A stretch of 64,000 nt of DNA, taken from contig JAJVHV010000031.1 of the NCBI GenBank assembly GCA_022072445.1, positions 81,676 through 145,675 of the forward strand, given 5' to 3'. Position 1 is the stretch's first letter, and every line of letters starts with the position of its first letter. The stretch is from Phycisphaerae bacterium. GTDB lineage: Bacteria > Planctomycetota > Phycisphaerae > UBA1845 > Fen-1342. A model generated the notes under the pieces. That model searched no databases and was not told the origin of the DNA. It saw only the letters and a program-made list of their open reading frames with translations. Below, one piece after another: positions 55,737 to 64,000 of this stretch. The position numbers were made by a program, and so were the translations under genes.

Positions 55737-56794
55737 GCAACCGCATGGACGAGGTTGCCCGGCAGCCGGGGGAGTGGCTTCGCGGCGTTGGGCCGCTGCA
55801 CGAGATCGTGATTTCGACGCGCGTGCGGCTGGCGCGCAATCTGCGGGGGTATCCCTTTCTGACCCGCGCCGACGCCAAACAGCGGCAGCAGGTCGCCGAC
55901 GATATTCAGGCCGCGATCCGGTCGGCGGCCGGATTGGCGAAATACGAATGCGTCCGGATCGACGGTCTGGACGAGCTGGACCGCATGCTGCTGGTCGAGC
56001 GCCACCTGATCAGCCGGCAGCACGCCGAGAGCGAAGGCGCGCGGCTGGTCGCGTTTCAGTCCGATGAGCAGTCCTCGCTGATGATCAACGAGGAGGATCA
56101 TCTGCGGCTTCAGGTGATGCGCAGCGGCTTTCAGCTTCACGAGGCGTGGGAGCACATCAACCGGATCGACGACGCGCTCGAGGAGAAGCTCGAATTCGCC
56201 TTTCACGAGCGCTATGGCTATCTGACGGCCTGCCCCACCAACGTGGGCACGGGGATTCGCGTCTCGGTCATGCTTCACCTTCCGGCCCTGAAACTGTCGG
56301 GAGAAATTGAAAAAGTGTTCCGCGCCGCCAAGGGACTCAAGCTGGCCGTTCGCGGGCTCTTCGGCGAGGGCACCCAGGCGCTGGGCGATTTCTACCAGAT
56401 CTCGAACCAGACCACGCTCGGCCGGGCCGAGAGCGAGATCATTGACGAGTTTCACGCGAAGATCATCCCGAAGATCGTCGAGTACGAGCGGCACGCGCGG
56501 GCCGCGCTGGTCCGCGAGCGCCTGCACTCGCTCGACGACAAGATCTGGCGGGCGATGGGCGTGCTGCGCAACGCCCGGCTGATGAGCTCCGACGAAGCCC
56601 TGGAGTGCCTCTCGCACCTGCGCATGGGGGTGCACATCGGGCGACTGACCAACGTCGACCTTCAGACCGTCAACGAGCTGTTCCTTCAAACTCAGCCGGC
56701 CCACTTGCAGAAACTGCACGGCTCGCGGCTCAACGGCGAGCAGCGCAGCGTCGTCCGCGCCGCGCTTATCCGCACGCGACTTGCGAATAACTGA
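55733..56794 (+). CDS. mcsB: Protein-arginine kinase McsB
   Basis: Bacterial protein arginine kinase, related to the phosphagen kinases. The signature VISTRVRLARNLRGYPF is at residues 22-38, with MINEEDHLRLQVM (active-site Glu region), and CPTNVGTGIRVSVMLHLP contains the reactive Cys. RAAKGLKLAVRGLFGEGTQALGDFYQISNQTTLG follows. The C-terminal phosphoarginine-receptor part (LSHLRMGVHIGRL) is present. 353 aa is full length. Phosphorylated arginine marks proteins for ClpCP in Firmicutes; in this genome the client system is not known. Confidence 0.93.
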   Translation: MSNRMDEVARQPGEWLRGVGPLHEIVISTRVRLARNLRGYPFLTRADAKQRQQVADDIQAAIRSAAGLAKYECVRIDGLDELDRMLLVERHLISRQHAESEGARLVAFQSDEQSSLMINEEDHLRLQVMRSGFQLHEAWEHINRIDDALEEKLEFAFHERYGYLTACPTNVGTGIRVSVMLHLPALKLSGEIEKVFRAAKGLKLAVRGLFGEGTQALGDFYQISNQTTLGRAESEIIDEFHAKIIPKIVEYERHARAALVRERLHSLDDKIWRAMGVLRNARLMSSDEALECLSHLRMGVHIGRLTNVDLQTVNELFLQTQPAHLQKLHGSRLNGEQRSVVRAALIRTRLANN

Positions 56795-56847
56795 CGGCGC
56801 GACGGCGTCATCGGGCCAACGTCCGCACCTTCGATGGCTCGCGCGCA

Positions 56848-57849
56848 TCAGTGCGGCGCCGTGTCCAGCAACGCGCGAACACGCTCAACAACGGCGTCGG
56901 GTTTGATGCCCCAGCGGCCGTCGGGAGTCGTGACCTCGCCCTGAAGCGCGGCACAGCGCGGCCCGAGCGGTCGCCATCGCCGGGCGCGCGTCGGACCAAA
57001 CAAAGACACGACGGGCACTCCCAGCAGCGCGGCCACGTGCCCAGGTCCGGCGTCGTTGCACAGCAGCAGCGCAGCACGGCGAAGGGCTCCGACCAGCACT
57101 CCCGACGAGAATGACTCGATCAACCGGCCCTCCCGCCGGATGCGTTCGAGCGCCTGTGGCGGCCATCGTTCGGCCTCCACCGGCCCGATCAGGAATTCGA
57201 CGCGGTGCCCGATTTCCACCAACCGGTCCGCAACGGCCGTAAACGCCGCGAGCGGCCAGCACTTCGCCGTCCCGCCGCTGCCGGGGTGGACCAGGATGGG
57301 CGGGCGCTCGGCGCTCCGCACGGATGACGGATTCGATTCCGGCTCGCGCGGCCGGGCCGGGCGGATCGCTCGGCAAGCGTACCGCTGGCGCAGGCACGAC
57401 ACGAAACTGGCCCCCTGCGCCGCCAGGTCGCGGCGCCATTGATCGGTGATGTGCGTCAGCGGCGGTTCGCGCGGCCGCGGGTCGAAGCTGAGCAGCCACC
57501 GCGGCGAGAGCCGCATGAGTCGTGCGTGTACCGCGTGCGTATCGTCCGCCAGCGCATTGACGACGATGCGGCCGGCGATGCGCTGCTCGAGGGCGGTCGG
57601 TGCTGGGGCGTCGTCGGTTCGATAGAGCCAGGCGACGCCGGCCGAATCGGCCGCGAGGGAAGCGATCGCCGGCCGCGCGTCGCCAAGGCCGTGCAGCGAG
57701 ACGCGCGATAAGAGTGTCATCTCGCGGCCTGGTCGCGCGCCGATCTTGATCGACAGGCACATCTGGATCGCCAACGCCAGGTCGCCCAGCGCACCGCCGT
57801 GCAGCAATACCATGTCGGTCGGCGCCGCGCCGCGCGACGATGGATTCAT
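56848..57849 (-). CDS. Glycosyltransferase family 9 (heptosyltransferase-like)
   Basis: GT9 family protein, as in ADP-heptose:LPS heptosyltransferases. N-terminal part MVLLHGGALGDLALAIQMCLSIK has the G-x-L-G-D motif; the C-terminal domain has PILVHPGSGGTAKCWPLAAFTAVADRL and NDAGPGHVAALLGVPVVSLFGPT. 333 aa. Start at ATG 57849, overlapping the stop of the upstream BatA-like gene (ATGA), so the two are one unit. Donor and acceptor unknown. Confidence 0.88.
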   Translation of the reverse strand: MNPSSRGAAPTDMVLLHGGALGDLALAIQMCLSIKIGARPGREMTLLSRVSLHGLGDARPAIASLAADSAGVAWLYRTDDAPAPTALEQRIAGRIVVNALADDTHAVHARLMRLSPRWLLSFDPRPREPPLTHITDQWRRDLAAQGASFVSCLRQRYACRAIRPARPREPESNPSSVRSAERPPILVHPGSGGTAKCWPLAAFTAVADRLVEIGHRVEFLIGPVEAERWPPQALERIRREGRLIESFSSGVLVGALRRAALLLCNDAGPGHVAALLGVPVVSLFGPTRARRWRPLGPRCAALQGEVTTPDGRWGIKPDAVVERVRALLDTAPH

Positions 57850-59930
57850 GGCGATGACAGCGCCCGGGCGTGCGTCCGAGCACCGGCCAGAATCGATTCG
57901 AGCACGAGCAGCACAAGCAGTGCGGCGGCGACGACCTGACCTGGCTCCATCGCCGCGAAGGGTTTCTCTGCCGACATGGATGCCGCGCCGTCGTCCGACA
58001 CCGTCAGCACACGGACGCCTTCGACGCCGAGTCGGGTCGAGACCTCGGCGTGATCGAGGGGGGTAAGGTCGGACTCTTCGGCCGGCCAGTTGACGGCGTA
58101 GAGCGCCGCAACCGGGTCGGCCGCAGCGGTTCGGACTTCGTAGGCGCCCGGCTCATCGGAGGGCCAGTCGCGCTCGGGAACACCGCCTGCAATGCGCACC
58201 CATTGGGGTTGTGCCGGCTCAGGCATCACGCGTGCAACGCTCACGAGGCCGTCGGCTGGAAGGCCCGGAAATGTGCGCCGGTCGGATCGTTGCACCTCAA
58301 ACTCCGCCGTCCGGGCGGCGGCCCGTCGGCTGAAATCACCCAGTGTGTGCAGGACGCTCAGCAGCGGGGCGGCGCGCGAGCCAAGGTCGCTCCACGCGGG
58401 TGCCGGAGAGGTCGTCAGCAGCCACGTCGCTCCGCGGCCGCGCCGCAGACTCAGCAGCAGCGGCGCACCATTGCTCAACGTCGCCTCCGTCCCCGCCGCC
58501 GGCGCGGGCACGACCTGCCAGGCGCGCCGTATTCGACAGCGCGCCAGCTCATCGAATCCTGGATCGGCGAACGGCAGGCGGCTGGTTGCTCTCCACGAGC
58601 ACGATAGCTCCGCTTCAAGCAGCTCGGGCTCGCCGCCGAAAAACTCCCGCGCCAGCGCACTCCACGCGACGTTCGGTGTGCGTTCGCCAGGCTCGGCGTC
58701 CGGCGCAGGTGGGACGATCAGCACGTGGGAGCCGAGCGCCGCTTCGGCGCGCAGCGTGGAAATGTCGTCGGCACCGAGTTGGGCCGGTTCGATCAGCACG
58801 ATCAGTCCGGACTGGTCGACGCCGATGCCGGCGAGCGGCGCCGTGACACGCTCAAACTGCCAGCCGAGCGCTTCGGTGGGGATGCCGGTCGGGGCCAGAA
58901 GGTTCTCAAGGATGCGAGCGGTCAGCGTCGGTTGCTCGGGCGCGATGAGGCGCGCTCGCGGCGGCGAGCCCGTCTCGATGGCCACGTACCGCTCCTGGTC
59001 ATGCATCAGGCGGTCGTTCGGCTCAACGACGAGCAAGAGCGCGTGCAGGCCGGCGGGCAGCGGTTCACAGTTCAGCGTCAAGGATTCGCGCGGCTTGGCG
59101 AAAACTCTATGCCCACTGCGTCCGATGGCGCGCTCACCCGCCTGTAGTGCGATGGACGCCCCCGACGGCACAGACGCGGTCCGCACGTCGAGTTGCAGCT
59201 CGAACGCAGCATCCGCGCGGAATCTCCCGGGATTGCCCATCATCGCGGCAAACGTATTGGCGGGCGCCGAGTCGCGCGCCACGACAACGTCGACGGCCAG
59301 CTCCGCTCGAAGCGCCGGCGGCGCCCAGCTCGCGTCAACGTCGCGCAGGGCGTGCGCGGCCAGATCGGTCAGAATCACCAGCCGGCGGCGCCCGTCGCGG
59401 CGTGCCAGAACGTCGCCCGCCCGCCGTAGGCTCGCCCCCAGGGCGTTGACGCCGCGCGGCGACGCCGACGAGAGCCGGCTGAGCGGATCGTCGCCGTCGT
59501 CGCTGCCGCTGGCTGAGGCAAGAATGAGGGTGCGCGAAAAACCCTTGGGCAGGGCCGCTCTGAGGCGCGCTGACGCTCGCCCCCGAAGCTCGTCGAATGC
59601 GCTGCGTTGCTCGAGCAGATAGGCCGTGCTGAGCGAGTCGTCGAGCAGGATGACTTCGTGCAATAGCTCGCCGGTCGAATTCGCTGACAGTCGGCACGTG
59701 GGGCCGGCCAGCGCGAGGATTGCCGCCGCCAGCGCCAGCCCGCGCAGCGCCAGCAGCGCCAGCTCGCGAAGGCGGCCGGCGCGGCGTCCAGCGCTCAGTG
59801 CCGGCCGCGCGAAACGCAACGCCGGGAAGATCACGCGCCGCGGGCGGGGGCGCAGCAGCAGATGTATCAACCACGGGATGCCCACCGCCGCGGTGCCGAG
59901 CAGCATCCCGGGGTAGAGCAGCGTCAGCAT
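57846..59930 (-). CDS. BatA-like membrane protein (aerotolerance regulator N-terminal domain)
   Basis: 694-residue protein with the BatA N-terminal domain: a first helix and IPWLIHLLLRPRPRRVIFPALRFA (residues 18-43), a second helix (LALLALRGLALAAAILALAG), then a von Willebrand A-like part with VILLDDSLSTAYL and LVILTDLAAHAL. A large extracytoplasmic domain follows and a C-terminal hydrophobic stretch (VVAAALLVLLVLESI) ends it. Related to the DUF58/transglutaminase set. It overlaps the GT9 gene by four bases. Function uncertain; proteins of this kind are linked to envelope stress or MoxR chaperones. Confidence 0.85.
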   Translation of the reverse strand: MLTLLYPGMLLGTAAVGIPWLIHLLLRPRPRRVIFPALRFARPALSAGRRAGRLRELALLALRGLALAAAILALAGPTCRLSANSTGELLHEVILLDDSLSTAYLLEQRSAFDELRGRASARLRAALPKGFSRTLILASASGSDDGDDPLSRLSSASPRGVNALGASLRRAGDVLARRDGRRRLVILTDLAAHALRDVDASWAPPALRAELAVDVVVARDSAPANTFAAMMGNPGRFRADAAFELQLDVRTASVPSGASIALQAGERAIGRSGHRVFAKPRESLTLNCEPLPAGLHALLLVVEPNDRLMHDQERYVAIETGSPPRARLIAPEQPTLTARILENLLAPTGIPTEALGWQFERVTAPLAGIGVDQSGLIVLIEPAQLGADDISTLRAEAALGSHVLIVPPAPDAEPGERTPNVAWSALAREFFGGEPELLEAELSCSWRATSRLPFADPGFDELARCRIRRAWQVVPAPAAGTEATLSNGAPLLLSLRRGRGATWLLTTSPAPAWSDLGSRAAPLLSVLHTLGDFSRRAAARTAEFEVQRSDRRTFPGLPADGLVSVARVMPEPAQPQWVRIAGGVPERDWPSDEPGAYEVRTAAADPVAALYAVNWPAEESDLTPLDHAEVSTRLGVEGVRVLTVSDDGAASMSAEKPFAAMEPGQVVAAALLVLLVLESILAGARTHARALSSP

Positions 59931-60027
59931 GCGTGTCTTGCTCCGTGTCGCGCTGTACTTCAGCGTTCGACGACTATACGTTATCCGCCGTCCGCTGCAC
60001 TACGGGAAGCCGTTCGGAGATCGCGCG

Positions 60028-60495
60028 ATGAGCATCGAGCCGCTCGAAACCGCGCATGGCGGTACGTATCCGCTCTGCCGGCAGATCTCAGTCTTCCTCG
60101 ACAACCGCGTCGGCCAGTTGCTGCGCCTCACACGGTTGCTGGATGGAACGGAGATCCGCATCCTCGCGCTCATGGTGGAAGGGGCGATCGATTGCGCCAT
60201 CGTCCGTCTGCTGGTGGATCAGGTCGACAGCGCCCGCGAGCTGCTGTCCGACTCCGGCTTTGCCGTGGTGGAATCGGAAATCCTCGTCGTCGCGCTTCCG
60301 CCCGGCAACCGCGCCATTCTGACCATCTGCCAGGCCCTGATTTCGGGCGAGGTCAACATCCACTACACCTACCCGCTCCTCGTTCACGCCGAGTCGACGC
60401 CGATGCTCGCCATCAAAGTCGACGACGCGACGTTGGCCGCCAGCGTGCTGGCCGGTCGGAAGTTCCGCGTCTTTGATCACACCGAGCTGAGTTGA
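60028..60495 (+). CDS. Tandem ACT-domain protein
   Basis: 155-residue protein with two ACT-like domains: ISVFLDNRVGQLLRLTRLLDGTEIRILALMV and, later, GNRAILTICQALISGEVNIHYTYPLLV. ACT domains bind amino acids and regulate metabolic enzymes; no partner enzyme is adjacent. ATG 60028 is preferred to earlier in-frame codons because CGGAGA precedes it and the N-terminal extension is not protein-like. The stop overlaps the hydrolase start by TGATG. Confidence 0.85.
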   Translation: MSIEPLETAHGGTYPLCRQISVFLDNRVGQLLRLTRLLDGTEIRILALMVEGAIDCAIVRLLVDQVDSARELLSDSGFAVVESEILVVALPPGNRAILTICQALISGEVNIHYTYPLLVHAESTPMLAIKVDDATLAASVLAGRKFRVFDHTELS

Positions 60496-61391
60496 TGCTC
60501 CCGCCCCTCACCCCGCCGCAGCAGCGCGCTTGGCGGATGAGCGACGGCTACGAGATTCAGGGCCGCTGGTGGCCGGGGTCGGACGGGCAGCGCGTCGTCG
60601 TCATCTACCTGCACGGCATCCAGTCCCACGGCGGCTGGTATCAGCGTTCCGCGTCGCTGCTGGCTTCGACGGGGCTGCCCGTGCTCATGCCCGACCGTCG
60701 CGGCAGCGGCTTGAACCCGCCGCCGCGGGGCGACACGCCGGCCATGCAGCGTTGGCTCGACGACCTGAGCGAGCTTGCCGACGGGGTGACGGCCGCCGCG
60801 CGCTGCCAGCAGGTCGCACTGGTCGGCGTCAGTTGGGGCGGCAAGCCCGCCTGTGTCTGGGCCATGCAACATCCGCAGCGCTGCGCGAGCCTCGCCCTGA
60901 TCGCGCCGGGTCTGTTTCCGCAAGTGGACATTGGTATCGTCGAGCGTCTCCGAGTCGGCTGGTCGCTGATCTCCGAGCCGGAAGCTCGGTTCGCGATCCC
61001 GCTGCAGGATCCACGACTCTTCACCTCCGACACCGCGGCGCAACGCTGGATCGAGCAGGACGCGCTGAAGCTGACACACGTTACCGGCCGGTTTCTTTAC
61101 GAGTCGCGACGGCTGGATCGGTTTCTGGCGAAGGCCGACAAAAACGCGCTGCCGATGCCGATTTGGCTCGCGCTGGCCGGAGAAGATCGTATTATTCGAA
61201 ATGACGGAACACGAGATTGGGTTGGAATGGTCGCGCCACAGACCCTTGTGACGGAATTCACAAAGGCGCACCACACGCTCGAATTCGACGCCGAACGAGA
61301 GCGGATTGACGCCGCGTGGCTGACGTGGGCACGCTCGCTGTCCAGCGTGCCCTCGGCGGAAAGGGCGACAATTCCCGCAACCGGAGCTTGA
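60495..61391 (+). CDS. Alpha/beta hydrolase
   Basis: Alpha/beta hydrolase of the lysophospholipase-like type. Oxyanion region HGIQSHGGWY, PDRRGSGLN, the nucleophile elbow GVSWGG (Ser), an Asp in LALAGEDRI and a His in AHHTLEFD complete the triad. 298 aa. ATG 60495 shares its first base with the ACT-gene stop; a TTG one codon earlier is also open. Substrate unknown. Its end overlaps the promoter of the next gene. Confidence 0.87.
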   Translation: MLPPLTPPQQRAWRMSDGYEIQGRWWPGSDGQRVVVIYLHGIQSHGGWYQRSASLLASTGLPVLMPDRRGSGLNPPPRGDTPAMQRWLDDLSELADGVTAAARCQQVALVGVSWGGKPACVWAMQHPQRCASLALIAPGLFPQVDIGIVERLRVGWSLISEPEARFAIPLQDPRLFTSDTAAQRWIEQDALKLTHVTGRFLYESRRLDRFLAKADKNALPMPIWLALAGEDRIIRNDGTRDWVGMVAPQTLVTEFTKAHHTLEFDAERERIDAAWLTWARSLSSVPSAERATIPATGA

Positions 61392-61417
61392 GGGGGCGGT
61401 AAAAGCAGGTGTATAAT
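61388..61417 (+). promoter_or_regulatory. Promoter of the DUF1571 gene
   Basis: TTGAGG (61388-61393, overlapping the hydrolase stop), an 18-base spacer and a perfect TATAAT (61412-61417) form a good sigma-70-like promoter. The expected start near 61424 gives a leader of about 137 bases before the DUF1571 gene. Confidence 0.55.
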
Positions 61418-61560
61418 CAGCCGCGACGGTCGTCGTGGGCTTGCCGAAGCGCGTAAACTTCGGGATCGTGCGTTGTCGATAGGCGCAGCAGGACCGGCTC
61501 GTGCGGGAGCGGCGACGCCGGGGCAAGGAAGCACCGCTCCGCGCTGAACTGTGAGTGACA

Positions 61561-62376
61561 ATGCTCCCGCTGCACGCCGTCGTCGCCCTGGCTCTTGTGC
61601 CGTCGCTGGCCGACTCCCCGTTGCCAAACGCCCTTGGCGCACCGATCAACTCGTCCGTCGCCCGCGTTGCCAGCACCGCGGCCGAATTCGAAGCGATGGC
61701 GCGGCGGGATCCGATGTCGCTGGCGAACCTGGCACGCGATCGTTACGACCGCGAAATCCGTGATTACTCCTGCGTGTTCGTGAAGCAGGAGCGCATCGAT
61801 GGAAGACTGACTCCCGTCCAGGAAATCGAGGTGCTCTTCCGGCGTGAACCGCACAGCGTTTTGATGAAGTGGATCAAGAACGAGGACCAGTGCCGCCGAG
61901 CGCTCTACATCCGCGGACAGAACCTTGATCGCAGCGGCCAGGAGCAGGCCTGGGTCGAGCCCGCCGGTTGCATCGCGCGGCTTTTCGTCAGCAAGACGCT
62001 CGTTCCCATCCACGGCGCGCAGTCGCGCAAGGCCAGCCGCCGGACAATCGACGAATTCGGCTTCAAGTCGACGCTCGACCTGCTTTACAACTACAACAAG
62101 CTGGCCGAATCGCGCGGGCAGCTCGATTTCAGCTTCGCCGGCGCCGGCGTGGTTGACGGCCGGCCGACGTTCAAGCTGGTGCGGAACCTGCCCTACGATG
62201 GCCCGCGCAGCGGTTATCCGGACGCGCGGATGGTGCTGCACCTCGATCAGGAGTGGCTCCTGCCGGTCGCAGTCTATTCGTATGCCGATCGCGACGAGCG
62301 GCAATTGCTCGGCAGCTACCTGATGATCCGCGTCCGGCTGAACCGCAACCTCACCGACCGCGACTTCCAGTTCTAG
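61561..62376 (+). CDS. DUF1571 domain exported protein
   Basis: Planctomycete DUF1571 protein. Signal peptide at residues 1-20 (MLPLHAVVALALVPSLADS). Domain seen as RYDREIRDYSCVFVKQERIDGRLTPVQEIEVLFRREP, FGFKSTLDLLYNYNKLA, YPDARMVLHLDQEWLLPV and Y-type ending DRDFQF. Function unknown; found in secreted proteins of this phylum. ATG 61561 is used; a GTG two codons earlier (61555) is open. Confidence 0.85.
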   Translation: MLPLHAVVALALVPSLADSPLPNALGAPINSSVARVASTAAEFEAMARRDPMSLANLARDRYDREIRDYSCVFVKQERIDGRLTPVQEIEVLFRREPHSVLMKWIKNEDQCRRALYIRGQNLDRSGQEQAWVEPAGCIARLFVSKTLVPIHGAQSRKASRRTIDEFGFKSTLDLLYNYNKLAESRGQLDFSFAGAGVVDGRPTFKLVRNLPYDGPRSGYPDARMVLHLDQEWLLPVAVYSYADRDERQLLGSYLMIRVRLNRNLTDRDFQF

Positions 62377-62457
62377 GCCGTCGCACCGTTCCGTCCGGCC
62401 GCACGCCGCGGCCGCTTCGGCGGGCGTGGCGTTCGCGTTCGTGCTACACTTCCGCGC

Positions 62458-63762
62458 ATGCGGAAGAATTACGTCCTCGACGCGAATGTGCTGATCCACG
62501 ATCCCGACTCGATTTTTCACTTCGCCGATAACACGATCATCATCCCGGTCGGCGTCATCACCGAGATCGACCGCTTCAAGAAGGAGATGACCGACCGCGG
62601 CTACAACGCCCGCGCCGTCGTCCGCCTGCTCGACAGTCTGCGGAGCGAACGCAGCCTGTCGCAGGGAGTCTCTCTGCCGAAGGGCGGCATGCTCCGCGTT
62701 TATTGCGAGGCCGACCGCCTGCTGGCCGGTTCGAACGGTCACGCCGACATCGAGATCCTGCGCGTGGCACGGCTGATCCAGGAAGCCGAACCGGACGTGC
62801 CGGTCATCATCGTTACCAAGGACATCAACCTGCGCATCCGTGCCGACGCGGCGGGCCTGCGCGCGGAGGATTACGAATCCGATCAGGTGCCGCTGTCCGA
62901 GCTCTACAGCGGCCACTTCGAACGCGCCGTCGAGCCCGAGCTGATCCAGCATTTCCTGGCGCACGGCCGCGTCGAGCTGGAGCACAGCCCGGGTCAGTGC
63001 CCCAACGAATACTGCCTGCTGCGCAGCTCCGACGGCGGTCGCAGCAGCGCGCTGGGCCGCCTCGATGCCGACGGCCGCACGCTGCTGGCGCTCAAGCAGC
63101 CCGACGACGGCATGTGGGGCGTCCGGCCGCGGAACAAGGAGCAGTACTTCGCGATCGACGCGTTGCTCGACGACCACGTCCGACTCGTGACGCTGATGGG
63201 CAAAGCCGGCACCGGCAAGACGCTCCTGGCCATCGCCGCCGCCATGTATCTCACCATCCGCAAGAAGCGCTTCCGCGGTGTGTTGGTCGGACGTCCGATC
63301 TTCCCGATGGGGCGCGACATCGGTTATCTCCCGGGCGATGTCGGTCAGAAGCTCGACCCTTGGATGAAGCCCATCGTTGACACGATCGAGTTCCTGCTCG
63401 ACAGCGCCGGCGGGATCAAGGGACACGCCGACTGTGCCGAGCTGATGCGCAGCGGCCTGATCGAGGTGCAACCGCTCACATACATTCGCGGACGCAGCAT
63501 CGCCAACCGATTCGTCGTCATCGACGAGGCCCAGAATCTCACCCCGCTCGAAGTCAAGACCGTTATCACCCGCATGGGTCAGGAGGCCAAGATCGCGTTG
63601 ACCGGCGATCCCTACCAGATCGACAACCCCTATATCGACGCGAACAGCAACGGATTCACCTATCTGGTCAACCGCTTCCGATCGCAAGCCGTCGCGGCGC
63701 ATGTCGAACTTCGGAAGGGCGAGCGCAGCCAGTTGGCCGAATTGGCGGCCAACCTGCTGTAA
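62458..63762 (+). CDS. PIN-PhoH fusion ATPase (PhoH2-like)
   Basis: 434-residue protein. N-terminal PIN ribonuclease domain (KNYVLDANVLIHDPDSIFHF with the catalytic-type Asp, EIDRFKKEM, VTKDINLRIRA), then a PhoH ATPase domain with Walker A LMGKAGTGKTLL, RPIFPMGRDIGYLPGD, Walker B FVVIDEAQNL and TGDPYQIDNPYID. Such PhoH2 proteins are RNA helicase/RNases reported in bacteria. Starts at ATG 62458 with a TACACT box just upstream. The end is followed by 238 bases with no gene. Confidence 0.93.
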   Translation: MRKNYVLDANVLIHDPDSIFHFADNTIIIPVGVITEIDRFKKEMTDRGYNARAVVRLLDSLRSERSLSQGVSLPKGGMLRVYCEADRLLAGSNGHADIEILRVARLIQEAEPDVPVIIVTKDINLRIRADAAGLRAEDYESDQVPLSELYSGHFERAVEPELIQHFLAHGRVELEHSPGQCPNEYCLLRSSDGGRSSALGRLDADGRTLLALKQPDDGMWGVRPRNKEQYFAIDALLDDHVRLVTLMGKAGTGKTLLAIAAAMYLTIRKKRFRGVLVGRPIFPMGRDIGYLPGDVGQKLDPWMKPIVDTIEFLLDSAGGIKGHADCAELMRSGLIEVQPLTYIRGRSIANRFVVIDEAQNLTPLEVKTVITRMGQEAKIALTGDPYQIDNPYIDANSNGFTYLVNRFRSQAVAAHVELRKGERSQLAELAANLL

Positions 63763-64000
63763 TCCGCCCAGTCACCGGTTTTGAACCGCGGACAGGGGAC
63801 GCGTGGATTTCAGCCGCCGTGCGTCTGATATTCTCGCGTTCGGGTAGCAGCCGACTGGGCTTTTGCGGATTTGCCAGCAGTTCCGCATCGGCAGGTGGAT
63901 CGGCGCCGTAACACGCTTTCGGTGCTGGGGTTTGGGTTCCTTTCTGCTGGCTATGGGCAGATTCGCATTCGAAATGGGCTTGATTTTTCTGCGGTCTTCT
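63763..64000. other. Right-end intergenic stretch
   Basis: No gene, hairpin or repeat is seen here; the window ends in slightly AT-richer DNA, so a downstream gene probably starts beyond it. Confidence 0.4.

Noticed and set aside
61417..63702. 761-codon minus-strand frame over the DUF1571 and PhoH genes
   Set aside because: It spans two unrelated plus-strand genes that both have family motifs; it is a GC-driven shadow.

Overview
This window is high-GC bacterial DNA and almost certainly comes from the phylum Planctomycetota; a Phycisphaerae-like lineage is plausible, but the class cannot be fixed from the sequence alone. The pointers are a PSCyt1/DUF1549/DUF1553 gene followed by a DUF1501 gene, two prepilin-like genes with FTLIELLVV leaders, secreted proteins ending in paired dockerin-like calcium loops, a DUF1571 protein, and a zinc-finger/Ser-Thr-kinase/TPR protein coupled to an ECF sigma factor.

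Layout. 0-6 kb: thyX, a 1080-residue exported protein of unknown function, a 42-residue membrane protein and a DUF418 membrane protein. 6-9.5 kb: a prepilin gene, gene debris, an INDxGxIVW-repeat/dockerin protein, a truncated exported-protein gene and a cluster of palindromic elements. 9.5-14.1 kb: the DUF1553/DUF1501 operon. 14.2 kb: a tRNA with a UAA anticodon on a short-variable-arm (class I) body, which is unusual. 14.7-19.5 kb: a 2-oxoacid:ferredoxin oxidoreductase operon whose first gene fuses gamma subunit, GltD-like flavoprotein and ferredoxin. 19.8-24.3 kb: a dockerin protein, an MgtC-like protein and a glycosyltransferase with a coiled-coil tail. 24.3-26.9 kb: a type II restriction-modification pair of the BsuBI/PstI kind with lower GC. 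27-31 kb: tsaD, a degenerate repeat array, a second prepilin gene with a long leader, and a DUF362 protein. 31-35.4 kb: a nucleotide-sugar pyrophosphorylase, an amidohydrolase and a lower-GC gene with a HEPN motif.

35.5-44 kb: a very large exported NHL/HExxH/TSP3/CBM9-like protein, then an overlapping four-gene run (DUF4230, unknown membrane protein, WecA/MraY-type transferase, lipoprotein) and a GT4 glycosyltransferase. 44.4-53.6 kb: ECF sigma factor and kinase, a TPR protein with two RNA-polymerase-alpha C-terminal domains, SpoIID, tgt, yajC and DUF58. 53.6-64 kb: a transglutaminase-like protein, the protein-arginine-kinase pair mcsA-mcsB, a GT9 glycosyltransferase and BatA-like membrane protein, an ACT-domain protein, an alpha/beta hydrolase, a DUF1571 protein and a PIN-PhoH ATPase.

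How the genes fit together. Several point to a cell-envelope programme: glycosyltransferases (22.5, 42.8 and 56.8 kb), the polyprenyl-phosphate sugar transferase, the nucleotide-sugar pyrophosphorylase, SpoIID, DUF58/transglutaminase/BatA and prepilins. The most unusual items are the class I tRNA with a leucine anticodon, the TPR-alphaCTD-alphaCTD protein, the three-part oxidoreductase fusion, the orphan HEPN gene, the 21-bp repeat array beside tsaD, and the inverted palindromic pair that cuts off the gene at 8730. Long open frames antisense to these genes are common because of the GC content and were not called.
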